A stretch of DNA of 64,000 nucleotides from Anagrus nilaparvatae (GCA_022575985.1 JAKSXM010000007.1:70183001-70247000), one strand, 5' to 3'. Numbered from the stretch's first letter, positions 33,857 through 46,119 are shown. Numbers and translations are program-made. The notes: generated from the letters alone by a model not told the origin.

Positions 33857-34094
33857 ATGTAGAATTTTAATGGAATTGGTTGTATGACACGGTTAAAATC
33901 TCAACAATTACAAACTATAAATCAAAACATTGAAGAAAGTTTTCAAACCTTAGGGTTGAGGCTAAATAGAAGCATCGAATTTACAAAAGATTTTGTTAAA
34001 GGACTTTTGCCTTCAAGGACAGTAACTAAAAAATCTGAAAATAATAGTTGAAGAATTGATAAATCCCAATCATCTGTTAAATATATTTTTTAAG
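33857..34094 (+). pseudogene. ITRS-family gene, copy f
   Basis: A stop at codon 2, then GCMTRLKSQQLQTINQN, LRLNRSIEFTKDFVKGLLPS and a stop near ENNS. Tandem to copy e, about 250 bases downstream. A G-run (about 33838-33848) precedes it. Confidence 0.5.
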
Positions 34095-34099
34095 TAGAT

Positions 34100-34912
34100 A
34101 ATTTTTATATTACATATATTAGGTATATAAAAAATTATATTTTAATTTTTTTTTACTATTTAACTATTTTTATGAAATAACATACAAATATACATATCTA
34201 AATAATAATAGAGCACGATACACAGAATAAGATGATTAATCAATTTAAAAATATATACAGTTTATTGTGCTACAAACCAATAATTTTTTACTATCTGCAA
34301 TAATTTATCGTGTTTGATTCTACTTAATTTTTTTTTCTGAAGTCCTGGAGTTAAAAAAGCTTTACTCCTAGAATATAATATTATTTTCATTGTCACTGTT
34401 TACGCTTTGTAAATTTGGTTATCAGATTGTATAAAAGCTTATATAGTTGGTTTTGAATATCGCCCTCCTTCCTCTTTCTAGTGCCACAAATTATCCCAAT
34501 CGAATCGTATCCTATTCTACATACAATTGTCTTGCAAGATTTAATTTTTAAATCAAATTCGTTATAGAAATTGTATAAAAAATGCATTTATTTATTTATT
34601 ATTTTTAATTCACCGCACATTTTAAAATAAATTCTTTAATATACTTGTTTTAATTTGAATTTTAGTTTAGAGTTTTATATTAAATTTAAAATTTTAAATT
34701 TCTGTACTTTGTAAATTTAAATAAAAAATTTTAAGCACTAAAATAAAGAAAGTTATATTGAGTTCAGAGGAAACAGTACGAGTTGCTTAAGTTCTTTCAG
34801 TTTTAATTAATAATTATATTTGAATTTACAATTTACTTATTAAATATAATTTCCAAATCTTTTTTGTTAAAAAGATTTTTTAATTTTAAATATTTTATTT
34901 TTTGTATGTTTG
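34100..34912. other. AT-rich stretch, no gene seen
   Basis: A 64-codon minus ORF (34587-34393) contains several Cys and Lys residues but matches nothing known to me. No repeat partner in the window was noticed. Confidence 0.35.
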
Positions 34913-35276
34913 ATTAAAGGAGAAGCGGGTTGGTTGGCGAAAAAGGGCACACTCTTCTTTATTGAAACACGGTTATTTATTTCATGATCGAATTATTGCA
35001 AATTAAAATTATTAACATTATTATCTAAATTAAAAAAAAAAATAGTTCAATTATACCCTATGGTAATTATACAAAATTTTCTTAAATTAAGAAAAAATTC
35101 GTAATTTTACAAATAAAAATCGTAATTTTACGATCGAGCGTAAAGTTACGATTTTTTTATAATTTTACAATTCTTTTAGCAAATTTACGACATTTTTAGT
35201 AAATTTACAATTTTTTTTGTAAATTTACAAATTTTCAGATGTAAATATACTACAAAAATTCGTAAATTCACGATTG
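34913..35276. repeat. Repeat F, inverted relative to 48830-49168, followed by low-complexity units
   Basis: TAAAGGAGAAGCGGGT at 34917-34932 recurs inverted at about 49150-49166, and CCTATGGTAATTATAC near 35056 recurs as its complement near 48850-48860. The right part is a diverged tandem of (GTAAATTTACAA)-like units. Confidence 0.4.
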
Positions 35277-35718
35277 TTATTTGCCTAATGACTATGATTT
35301 ATTAATAATTAACAGTTAATAAATAAATATATAATATATATATACACTTACCCATGTTGTTTATAGGGTTGGAATCCAAATAAGCACAAAAAATTATTGG
35401 TTAAAACTTAACTTTATTAAAAACTAGTATAAGTACATGTAGGTAGAATTCTCTTAATTAACTAAATCCAGCTATTACAATTTTATTGATCTTATATACT
35501 AAGTTATTGTTTATAAATATTTAAATACTTAAAATATAAATATTATTATTTCTTAAATTATTTGATTATTACTTAGTTTTTTGATTTCACAATTTTATGT
35601 TTTCTTAATTTAAAATATCTATTGTTTGATTAATTAGCTTAAATACTATTTATAAATTTAACTTAAAATATTTATAATCTTACGTAACTTATATTTAATT
35701 ATTAATTATTTATTTTGT
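35277..35718 (-). mobile_element. LTR family B, copy 3, truncated
   Basis: TGTTATTTGCCTAATGACTATG to TTATTTATTTTGTG, collinear with 16150-16640 at lower identity. Cut on the right by LTR A. Confidence 0.7.
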
Positions 35719-36281
35719 GTAAATACAAAATCGAAGGCCAGTATTGACGCATTTTAGGCAACAATGAGTTGCATAAATCCCCTCACGATTTCCCCCAAAA
35801 TAATTACCGACGCTTTCGTTGATTGGACGTGACGAGACCGACGCTTTCGCGTATTGGATAATCCCACCAAAATCAATTAATATGGGCAGGATATAATTAG
35901 GCTATATATTACCCTACAAACGCCCAAAAGTCATTCGATTAGAACAGACTTCCGAGTATAATCATTCAATAGTATAATCATCCATTCAGACTTATTGACT
36001 TTTTATATTAACTTATAATAAATTCAGTGAATTAAATTAAAGTATTCAGTGTGCTTATTTAATTGTGATAACTTCTTTCTATAATCTAGAACTTAACGTA
36101 GTTAAGTTCAACCAGCTTTAATACCCGAGGTCATCAACATATTTATACATTCATCAACATATATCAACTTTAATCCTATATAAGTATTAAATACCTGGGG
36201 CACTCAATATCCCCAGGATAAAACTTATTTATATTTATTTATATATTACGTATCCCGAATTAAACCTCAGGATACGTAACA
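35719..36281 (+). mobile_element. LTR family A, copy 2 (5' LTR, start truncated)
   Basis: Reverse complement of the inner and terminal part of copies 1 and 3, ending CTCAGGATACGTAACA. A tRNA-Asp primer site follows after five bases. Confidence 0.82.
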
Positions 36282-36286
36282 GAAAT

Positions 36287-36339
36287 TGGCTCCCCGGCCG
36301 GGAGTCGAACCCGGGTCGCCCGCGTGACAGGCGAGAATA
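36287..36339 (+). other. Extended primer site complementary to 53 nt of tRNA-Asp(GTC)
   Basis: Starts TGGCTCCCCGGCCGGGAGTC and continues through GTGACAGGCGAGAATA. The reverse complement contains the anticodon loop CTGTCAC, stem GCG.., T arm GGGTTCGACTCCC and ends GGGGAGCCA. Homology ends near tRNA position 25-26. In copy 3 (44968-44976) only TGGCTCCCC of this site is retained. Confidence 0.85.
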
Positions 36340-36344
36340 ATTGC

Positions 36345-36985
36345 TAAAATAAAAAAAAATAAAAATAAAAAACTTAAAACTTAACTTAAGATCTTGTAAA
36401 AATTCGTTTAAAGAGGTATAGTTTGGAGCGATTCCGCCGTAGGCATCGCATGCTCTACCTTTGAGATGTCGAGGGATTGAGTTTAAGATAAATTTTTCGC
36501 AAGCAGGACCGTAATCCTCCAGGATATCCTTCAATACCTTAGAAAACGCTTGTAACGTTTGGGGTTGGCCAGAGAAGTTGGGGATGTTAGCAATTGCGGT
36601 AATTAATGGAACTGAGTTATTTATTCTTGGTCTGTTTACTGGATTTTGTTGGTTGAGTAGGGGTGGAGGATCAAGATGAAGGTTATTTCTACGTTGGCGG
36701 ATGTTTAGTCTTTGGTTATTGTCTTCAATAATGTCGTTTTCGAGTTGAGCAAGGCCATCGGCGTTAGCTTGGATGTTAGGCATTGCGCCTTTCTAGGTCT
36801 TGTATCTGGAAATCATCTGCTGGTAGGGTGGCCTGATTTTGGCGAATAGAGGTGCTGTGTGCCATATTGTTAGTGCTACTGCCGCTAGGAGTGGAATTTT
36901 TTGATCCATTCATGATGGAGTCAATGTTAGTAAGGTCAGTTTCGGAGTTGTAACCACGCCTTTGTCGCCAAGTATTGCTTGGCAT
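36345..36985 (-). pseudogene. Gag fragment (Ty3/Gypsy-like), frameshifted
   Basis: Two overlapping frames, 36985-36776 and 36783 onward, linked by a -1 shift at AGGCGCAATGCC. The second contains FSGQPQTLQAFSKVLKDILE and ending PNYTSLNEFLQDLK, the Gag-like helical capsid pattern. Antisense to LTR A copy 2 and joined to its tRNA-Asp segment by a poly-T/A stretch, so the arrangement is chimeric. Confidence 0.55.
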
Positions 36986-37019
36986 ATAACTTCTAAAAGG
37001 TCTTGGTTTAAAACTAAAG

Positions 37020-38970
37020 AGGTTATTGAACTTTTTGGGCGGAATTTTGAGAAATTATTTTAAAACTTGTGATAAAAATTAAATAAAAATATAAATTTTA
37101 AATAAAAAATAAAATTTAGATAAAAGTTTTGTTGGGATTTCGTTAGATATATAAGTATGTCTCGGAAGTTTTAATTTATTATTTAATAGTATAAGGTACT
37201 TACATAGACAGGAATGTTATGATTGTCCAGGGGTCGGATGGTAAAGCGATTGTCAATACATTGTATAAGCAATGTATAAAATTTTATGAAAGAATTATAC
37301 ACGAAGCATTCGTCCATACACATGCATGTATACGAATAGTTTGTGAATAGATTGCGTGGATATATATGTATACATATCTCCAATTAGAAGATATATATTA
37401 GATATACATATTATATATTACGTATCAATACTTTTATTCGGCGTATATACATATAATAATGCATATAATATTATAAAGCTATTATGTACAATAAGTGTAT
37501 ACAGTATACATATTTTATTAAAAAATAGAAAAAATGTTGTAATATATTTATTATTTTTTAAAAAAAGAATTAAAGGGTAAAAAACAATTCATTCTTTTAA
37601 TAAATCTCTTTACCAAAAAATTGGAAAAAATTTTGCTAATAAATAATGATGAATGAGCATCTTTATGTATCTTTCTGATCTTTTATTACTTCTTTTTGAT
37701 GCATACAATTTCTTTACTTTCCAAATAAAATAATTAAATAATAAATAAATAATTTATTTAATTATGTACATAGAATGTATAAAGTCTTAACACTAACTTA
37801 ATTATTTGAGAATGCAAATAGTATTGTAAATATTTACATTACAATTTATTTTACACAATTTCTTGTGTTTCATTTACATTTAAAATCAGTTTCTAACTTA
37901 TATGATATATGTTTTGCAAGCATTTCTGTATTCAATAATAATTAACAATAATTAACTCTATGGTCAATACTTTCATTTCCGCAATTGAATACAAAATCAT
38001 CGACAACTTTACCAAGTATTGTTTGTCAATTGCTTGAACTCTAACTCCAGATGGTCCTCGCTCCACATCTTGATAAGAAAGGTCTGCCACCAAAATTTGA
38101 CATTCCTTAACAGACATGGAATAAAAAATTGATTTGAACATTTCTTGTATACCAGGAACTAAATATTTGAAACATAATTTATTAAAGCACTGGAAATTTA
38201 GCCATTTCATAAAAGTCTTTTGATTGAAGAGTAGTCTTGATTGAATATCAAACGAACTATATCCTTCTCTAGATAATGCTAAAATGGCATTGGGCCCACA
38301 TGTCACATGTCATTATTTATTCTTGGTGCAAAATGTACACCCAAAAATGGAAATCTTTAATCTGGTACTAGGTAGATATTAGGTTGTTACAAGATTTTTT
38401 GTACTTGGTTTTAGCAATAAATATTCTCCTTGAAATGGTACTATATACAAGAACTTTTATCTCACCCTGTCATTGCGACAAGCCTAACGGAATGTAGCCC
38501 AGCACATATTTTGTTTTAATAAGTGGATGATTTTTTGATTATACATTTTGATCATACTTGTTTGAGCATGAACAACTCCGCTGTTATGGCCAGTTTGGTA
38601 CTTGGCAAGTCCATTTTCTTTTTCTACAAAGCTATACAAAGGTGCGGATGCCTTATTTTCATTCCTCTGGCTTTTGCACATCCAACAGTTTGACTCCCAA
38701 CAATCACCAAGGCATAAAGACCTTGTATTTTATTAGAACATGAAGAAAAATAAAAGTTATTCAGATTTTTGAAAGTAAAAATTTTTCTTGAAACTGATTT
38801 TAATATTGATTAAGTCAGTACAATATACCTATTTAGAAAAATTTTAATTTTTTTATGAAACTATATGATTATTATGATTAAAACTGATACTTGGATATAC
38901 TATTTATTGAGGAATGTTAAAATTTAGTAGTATCGAAGAGTGTATCAGCTGATGAAGTCTAACACTGATA
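37020..38970. other. No clear gene; one unassigned minus ORF
   Basis: A 124-codon minus frame (38306-37932, GTG-type start) has an even composition (IQSRLLFNQKTFMKWLNF) but I recognise no family, and no second copy is present. 37190-37560 is AT-rich with TATATATAC runs. Confidence 0.3.
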
Positions 38971-38976
38971 TAATAA

Positions 38977-39173
38977 GGTCTGTTCGTTTTGTCCCAAAAA
39001 AGTTATAGAACTTGGGTAAAATTGTTATTTAATTAAATTTTTATTAAATTTTTTTTTTTAAATAATAGATTATTTAATTCTATCTAAAAAAAGTATATTA
39101 AAGGCGATTTGACAATAAATTTTTATTATAAAAAAAATTCAGTTTTGGGGACAAAAAGAACAAACCTATAGTT
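38977..39173. mobile_element. MITE of about 195 bp
   Basis: Inverted ends AGGTCTGTTCGTTTTGTCCC and, on the right, GGGGACAAAAAGAACAAACCT. No ORF. Flanking target duplication uncertain (TA-rich). Confidence 0.6.
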
Positions 39174-39777
39174 AATCATTTGCTAAAAATAATTTTAAAA
39201 TTTTGACTGGCAAATACAAACACTACTAATTTTCTGTAAAAGTCTGATTGGTTTTTTAGTTTGATTATATTCAGACTAAAAAATGTTATCTAAAATTTGT
39301 TAATTTTTGGAAATATAAAGAATTTTAAATGATAAATAGTAGGTGACTCTTTTAAACACTCAAAAATAAAAAATAAAATAATAATTTTAATGATAATAAA
39401 GGATTAGAAATATGAAACTCAAATTTTATTACAAAAGTAAAATGTTTATTATAATGCAGAATAAAAGACTTTTTTTACAGAAAAGTTTAACTAGTTTTGA
39501 ACCCTTAAAATTATCATATTTAAGGCACATATATTATTATACATTTATTTAAAATAACATGTGAATATATATGTATGTGAATATATATATGATATAATGT
39601 ATAAAATTTTTTACAACATTTATACTTAAAAAGTGAGTAACGACTATTTATAAAATTATTTATCAGTACAAAAACAAATGAACTATTATTAATTATAATA
39701 GCATTAAAGTAATGTGTCTATAAAATAATTAAATTACATTGTAAAATAAAACATTTGGACGTAAAAATCTTCATAAT

Positions 39778-42189
39778 TTATTGAATATGGAGTGATTTTA
39801 CAAGATTATCTAGGTTTTTAGCATCAGTCAATGGCTGATTATCAGTCTCGATACTTTTCAAAGGAGAATCTTGCAATATAGCTGTGTTACCTAGCAATGT
39901 AGTTGTGTTATCTAGCAATGTTGATGTTTCAGTATTTAAAAATACAACAGCAGGAATTGGAAGAGTTTTTAGAGCTTCTGCAATTTCTTTCAAGCCTTCA
40001 TTTAAAACTTGTTCTTGTTTCTCTAATTCCTCTTTCAGAATATTATTTCTTCTTGACTCATTATCAGCTATCTCCTTTAAAATATTATTTTGGAGTTTCA
40101 TCTGTTCCAACAATTTTTTCATTGTAGAGTCAGATTTCTCTTTCGATATTGACTCACTTTAGTTGCTTATTTTATCCTCTTCTCCGTCATTATTATTTTG
40201 CATTTCATCTAAAATTAAAAAAATTATCATTTTCTAATGAAAAATAATTGTATTATACATCCAAATAAAATGTACCTTCTAGTTTGTTGGACAAATCCAA
40301 CGGGCTGTAGTCCTCAATCTTACTATCTTCACCTAAGTATGTAAAATTTTTTATGGATTTTAGGAAGAAATAATTAAATTTGTTTATAAGGCTATTTATA
40401 TAGTCACGTAATACCCAAAAGATAAATAATTTGTGCTCTTAAAATGTTTTTTTGCCACATAACTTAAAAAATATGATGATAGTAAATAAAGCGAAGAAAG
40501 CGAAGAAAGAGAAGAATACTTACACAAATTTTTTATCTCACGTGACTATGTAAATAGTGTTATTGAATAATGAAAAATATTTACCACTTTTTTGCTGAAC
40601 TTCTTCGCTAGGTGAGACTAAAGTAACTTGCCTAATTTCTTTATTAGTCTTCACAGGTTCATCATTTTGTGGAAATTTTTTTAATTTTGGCTTTAAAACA
40701 TTTTGTTTTAAGTTTTCAAAGTTTTTATTGACAGCCTCAGAAGAAATTTGCAAGACAGGTTCATCATTTTCTGTAATTTTTGTAAATCTTGGCTTCGATA
40801 AATTTTTATTACAGTTTTCAAAATTTTTACTGGCTGAACTTGAAACTTGGGTTTCTAATCTACTTTGAGAATTTTTTAAAATTGTGCTTGAAAGAAAACA
40901 ATGTTTAGCGACTGATTGTTTATCTGGTTTTAAATTGTAATTTCTAGGTTGATGACTTTTAGTTACATTATTGACTTTACTAATAAAATCTTTAAGGATG
41001 GTACGTCGTTTCTTATATTTTTTGTAAGTTGTTTCTTCTTTGTTTTCTTGAGATGAACTTGGATCAATTTCTTTTGTTTTTCTTTTAACTCCAGATTGAG
41101 ACCATGAATTATTTAAAATTTTAGAATGCTGAATATAATCTGTAGAGTGCAGGCTACTTTGAGATGAAATATATTGAGAATTCGAGTGTCTTGTAGTTTG
41201 TACATGGGAATGTGAAGAGGCATACGAGGAATCACTATCATGGATTTCATAACTTGGAATTTCATTGGATATTTTTTGTTTTGACCTTTTGCTTCTGTCA
41301 TCTTCAGCATCATAATCATAGTCATCATTTGAATTGCTATTTATACCATCATCATGGTCAGTTAGATCACCACCGTCACTCAAATTAGAATTATCAGATT
41401 CGTCATCATGAAGAGCACTATTATTACTGTGTTTTTCATTCTAAGACTCATTGCGAATGCTAACATCCTCATCATAATTAATATTATTTCTCTTGTACTT
41501 ATTATTATTTGAAATAGTTTTATATATGTACTGATTGGAAGTACGATAATCCTTATCTGCAAATGATTTCCATAATATTAATGAAATTAATTCTTATTTT
41601 TTAAGAAAAGATCAAAATTTTTACCTCGCTTACTATTATTCTTCTTATTATTTTTATCAAATATATTATTTTCATTTATCTTTTTACCTGCAATCATGTT
41701 TGCGACTAACTGTTCATTCTTCGATAACTGAACTTTATTGCTTATATTCCCTTTTGTACGTAAGAAGTATTCCCAAAATTTCTGTAAACAATAATAATTA
41801 TATTTATTACAAAATAAGAATACATGATAATTTAAATCAATAAAATACTAGAGAAGGTAGATTTTTCATAATATTAATATTAAATAATATAAATAAATAA
41901 AACAAAAAACTTATTTATATACATACATCAAACCATTCTGACGCTGTTTTTCTTGGTGGACCTAATTCATTCACTACCAGAGCCAAAGTTCCCAATCCTC
42001 TTTCTGATGATCAAACCTATTTTGATTCTTTTGAAAACTTACCAGCATACCTGGATGCACGTCTATAAATGTCAGCATTCTTCTAAACTGTTCAGACCTG
42101 ACCCTACAAAAAAATGTATATTTTACAAAAGCTTTTTGTTATAATAAAAGAAATAAAAAAATTTCAAATTTACTTTGGCTCTGGCATTT
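39778..42189 (-). pseudogene. Zeste/Myb-like DNA-binding gene with C-terminal coiled coil (Harbinger accessory type)
   Basis: Predicted exons 42189-42177 (MPEPK), 42105-41929, 41781-41625, 41560-40585, about 40335-40276 and 40208-39778. The N-terminus RSEQFRRMLTFIDVHPGMLV, then LGPPRKTASEWF and KFWEYFLRTKGN is the zeste-type Myb/SANT DNA-binding pattern. A long acidic, Ser/Asn-rich linker and a Leu/Glu/Lys coiled coil (LLEQMKLQNNILKEI) follow. Damage: a frameshift near 42005, a TAG near 41442 and a TAA near 40160. Such proteins accompany Harbinger transposases. Linking all exons into one gene is inference. Confidence 0.55.
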
Positions 42190-42954
42190 TGACTTTATAA
42201 AATAAATTTACTATATAAATTAATTATATAAAATATTTTATTTCAAACCAAAGTAAGCAACATTGTGTAAGCGACTTGACTGCTTGTATCAAACTAAAAT
42301 AAGTTTAAACAAACACAAGTAATGACCGGCAAGACTTTTCTTATGGCGCGCTTTTTTTATCGGTACTTGTTGAAAATAGTTTCTCGGATTGCGCTCCACC
42401 TTTACTCGTACGCCTAGTTTTCTTATATTTATTTTATTATTGTACAATATTAAAAAAAATTGATTAAGCGCCTTTAACCGAAATGCAAGAATATGAATAA
42501 TAAATATTAAAATTTAAAAGCACCCTTAATCGAAATACAAGAATAAATAATAAATATCAGAAAACTATGCGTACGAGTAAAGGTCGAGCCAATCCGAGAA
42601 ACAATTTCCCTATGGGATATGCGCGATACATTACATAACAAAGCAGCTGACAAAAACAATTGTTACTGTATTTTATACACAAGCAAAAAAAAACCGGTTT
42701 ACAAAATAAAATTACGCATATTTTATCTGTAATTAAAGTCTTGTAAATTTAAGTTAAAAAAAATTGATCATATACACAAATTTTACCGAGTAATTCAATA
42801 GTGTTTTCAATTTTGTCCTTTAAATTATCAATATAAATTTTATTTTATCTCCTTTTCATTATTGGTAAGTATTATAATAAATAATTAAATAATTAAATAA
42901 TAAATAAATGTAAGGAATAAATTAAAATGGTTCTTAAAAAAATACTCACTCTTT

Positions 42955-43446
42955 TTTTGATTTTATTACTTTTGTAGGTTCATCAAAACCATACTCAAAG
43001 CATTTTGTCTCCTCAATACAAAACCCATTGAAAATAGCGCAGATTCTGTCATCGAACTCATCCAAAGGGTCAGGTTTTGAGTTGTTACCAGTTTTATTTA
43101 ATTTTTAATTGTAGGTTGACAGAGCAGTCCTAGCATCGTTTTTCATTTTTTTCCATTCCTAAATAAGATGAATCATAAGGTAATTTTATTTTCATTAAAA
43201 ATTAATTACTTTAAATAATAATTAATTACTACATTTTTCCATTTTTCAGGTGCTTTCTTAACTCCGCCATGTATCCCATTTAAATCTTTTGCTAAGCTCC
43301 TCCACATAAGTTTGAAAGTGTTCAATCCTTGACCACCTAACTTGTCTATTTCTTCTTTTGCAAAAAAAGGTGATCTCCCATATACCCTATGAGAAAATCT
43401 TTCTGCTCGTCAGTTACTGGTGGACCTTTTGGTAGACCAATGATCC
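42955..43446 (-). pseudogene. Myb/SANT-like DNA-binding domain gene fragment
   Basis: Exon 43446-43233 contains VTDEQKDFLI.., then LMWRSLAKDLNGIHGGVKKA and EKWKN. The next exon 43158-42955 begins EWKKMKNDARTALST, has a stop, then continues to PLDEFDDRICAIFNGF. The W..LA..LN...G.KK...KWKN.W pattern is a Myb/SANT domain of the transposon-associated kind. Located between the zeste-like gene and the divergent transposase. Confidence 0.55.
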
Positions 43447-43495
43447 TGTAAAATAAGTGAAATTAAAAAATCTTCAATCTCAAAAAATCTAAACA

Positions 43496-44323
43496 ATGGC
43501 TTTTAATGAAAGAATTCATGAAATCAGAAGAAAAAAAACCGAAGAAAGTAGAATAAGGAGACACTTAAGGGAATTAAGTGATCCCTTCAGATTAGCTCAA
43601 GATTCTTTTATTGAATTGAACCGAATACCACAGTATTTATGTTTTAAATTAATAGATGACCTGAAAGAAAATTTACCAAGACCTAAAAATAAGCGTAGGA
43701 TACCAGCATACATCCAAGTTTTGATTACGTTAAGGTTTTATGCTACAGGTGGTTACCAAAGAGCTATAGAACTTGAATATCATCATCCAGTTGAGCAAAG
43801 TACTTGTAGTCGAATTATTCGTAATGTGACAAAGTGCATTTGTAAAATGGCTAAAAAGTTTATAAGGTTTCCAAATACACCAGCCTGTCGAAGAAAAGTT
43901 TCTTCCTAGTATGAAAATAAGTTGCAAAATAAGATATTTTCATTAAATAATTATTTTATTTAATTTAGGTTTAGAAAAGTTATAAAATTTCCTGGAGTAT
44001 TGGGTCTCATGGATTGTATAAAAGTATGCATGATAAGACCAACAGAGGATGAGGAAGCTTACTACAACTATGCAGGGTATCATGGATTCAATGTCCAAAT
44101 GGTAATTTTAAATTAATGATAGCCTTCAATTAATGCATTCATTTTTAATTATTTAATAAATGTAATGTAGATATGCGATACTGACTATGTGATAACAAAT
44201 CTTCGAATCGTACCAGCAGCAAATAACTATCAATACATTTGGCGTTACAGCAGTGCTAAATCATTTATGGAGACCATGCGTCTAGATAGAAATATAACAG
44301 AACGAGAAGGAAAATATTTTTAA
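43496..44323 (+). pseudogene. Harbinger (HARBI1-type) nuclease, inactive and 3'-truncated
   Basis: First segment 43496-43909: N-terminal helical region (RIPAYIQVLITLRFYATGGY). Then exons 43969-44101 (FPGVLGLMDCIKVCMIRPTE..YYNYAGYHGFNVQM) and 44171-44323 (ICDTDYVITNLRIVPAANNY..IW). Family pattern: a first catalytic Asp in MDCIK; the second, normally in a PGS.HD motif, is replaced by PAANNYQ. The C-terminal region with the third acidic residue is missing, cut off where accessory copy S10 begins. No clear donor after the first segment. Confidence 0.75.
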
Positions 44324-44346
44324 ATTAATTTGTTTTGTTTTGTTAG

Positions 44347-44619
44347 CTTATTGTCAATGAATTTAGTTGGAAGCGGATTCACCAACAGTCGGCTGACCTA
44401 GTTTCAGCTCCTGGCGAAGCTGGTGCGAAGCACAGGAAGCTGCCGGGGCGTCGATTGCATCTAAATCGCCTTTTTGGGGATGAAAGCTATCCTCAAGACT
44501 GGCTATCCCGGAGACTTTTCCTGGGGAGGCTCTTTTACGAGCCGGAACCGAGCCTGGTCAGATTTATGGGGCCAGTGGAAGATTGGTCTCCTCCAGTGAA
44601 GAGGTGTCGTTTGGAATAG
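44347..44619 (+). CDS. Accessory gene S10, intact 3' exon
   Basis: After acceptor TGTTAG the frame is open for 90 codons: LIVNEFSWKRIHQQSADLVS, APGEAGAKHRKLPGRRLHLN, RLFGDESYPQDWLSRRLFLG, RLFYEPEPSLVRFMGPVEDW and a basic end SPPVKRCRLE, stop TAG. This is the only undamaged C/D exon. Exons A and B are not found upstream, where a Harbinger relic lies. GGGGTAA tracts follow at about 44722 and 44880. Function unknown. Confidence 0.6.
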   Translation, partial: LIVNEFSWKRIHQQSADLVSAPGEAGAKHRKLPGRRLHLNRLFGDESYPQDWLSRRLFLGRLFYEPEPSLVRFMGPVEDWSPPVKRCRLE

Positions 44620-44976
44620 GAGAGAGGAAGAAATATATATAAATTTAAATTATTGTTGTTTTTTGTGTTTTTTGTTTTTTTTTTTTAAGAAAATTGTAAA
44701 TATGGGTTAACAGATTTTGGGGGTAAAAGCATATATGGTTTTTATTTATATACAAATTTATTGTTATTATTTTGATTTTATTTTACCTTTCCCTTCCTAT
44801 AAGAAATTATGTTTTACTAAGTCATATGTATAAGAAAATCTTGTTTAAAAGAAAAAAAAGAAATGTAGGGGATATTTTGGGGGTAATAGAATAAATTTTT
44901 TTTAAAAAAATTTTATCTTGATAGGTAATATGCTAATGTTCCTTCTTACCAGCTTTCCACTTGGGGAGCCAATTTC

Positions 44977-45798
44977 TGTTACGTATCCTGATGTTTAATT
45001 CGGGATACGTAATATATAAATAAATATAAACAAGTTTTATCCTGGGGATATTGAGTGCCCCAGGTATTTTATACTTATATAGGATTAAAGTTGATATATG
45101 TTGATGAATGTATAAATATGTTGATGACCTCGGGTATTGAAGCTGGTTGAACTTAACTGCGTTAAGTTCTAGATTATAGAAGGAAGTTATCACAAATAAA
45201 TAAACACACTGAATACTTTAGTTTAATCCACTGACTTTATTGTAAGTTAATATGAAAAAGCGTCTAAGTCAATAAGTCTGAATGGATAATTATACTATTG
45301 AATAATTATACTCGGAAGTCTGTTCTAATCGAATGACTTTTGGGCGTTTGTAGGGTAATATATAGCCTAATTACATCCTGCCCATATTAATTAATTTTGG
45401 TGGGATTGTCCAATACGCGAAAGCGTCGGCCTCGTCACGTCCAATTAACGAAAGCGTCGGTGATTATTTTGGGGGAAATCGTGAGGGGATTTATGCAACT
45501 CTTTGTTGCCTAAAATGCGTCAATACTGGCCTTCGATTTTGTATTTCTGTCAATTTATACGAAACCGGAATTGGTGAAATGTGATATTAAAGAATGTATG
45601 GAATTGTCGGATATAAATTGATTATTGTAATATTGAGGAAATGCAGGTATGTTAGCTCGATTTACGAGTTAACGTAAGCAGGAATAAGTTAAATATATAA
45701 ATATATAAATAAATATATAAATATTATAATATAATTAAATATATAAATATTAAAGAATGCGGATGTAATGGCTCGAATTATCACCTATCATACGTAAC
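44977..45798 (-). mobile_element. LTR family A, copy 3
   Basis: 822 bases from TGTTACGTATCC to ATCATACGTAAC. In minus sense it ends GGATACGTAACA and is followed by GAAAT and TGGCTCCCCAAGTGG, a primer site matching tRNA-Asp for nine bases only, then a GGTAAG that could be a leader splice donor. Confidence 0.85.
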
Positions 45799-45852
45799 TC
45801 CAGTTTCGAGATAAAATGTTAGTTTTATTTTGATCTGGTTCGGAAACCAGAT
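45799..45852 (-). promoter_or_regulatory. Hairpin module 6 (PPT lost)
   Basis: GATCTGGTT-CGGA-AACCAGATA, the same hairpin as 16704-16723, with surrounding sequence conserved to about 46030. The PPT side is replaced by LTR A. Confidence 0.6.
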
Positions 45853-46119
45853 AAAGTATGTTAAATATTGCTTGTTCAGTAATTCACAAATAATGAATAC
45901 TTATGGTATTTAAATGTTTTTATAAAAGTACATTGACTTTCAACAGTTTGTCTTACATTGCAAACATTAAAAGAAATTTTTTGTTTTTATTATATTGTTA
46001 ATATCTAATGTATAAACTTTATAAAAATCTGATTTTTAGTATCTAACAAATTTAAACAATTATCGCATAAATAGAATCATTAGTATCAACACTATTGTTA
46101 AGTTCAGTATCGGCACCAA

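Noticed and set aside
37932..38306. 124-codon minus ORF as a gene
   Set aside because: No ATG in frame, no paralogue and no recognisable motif; left only as a mention.
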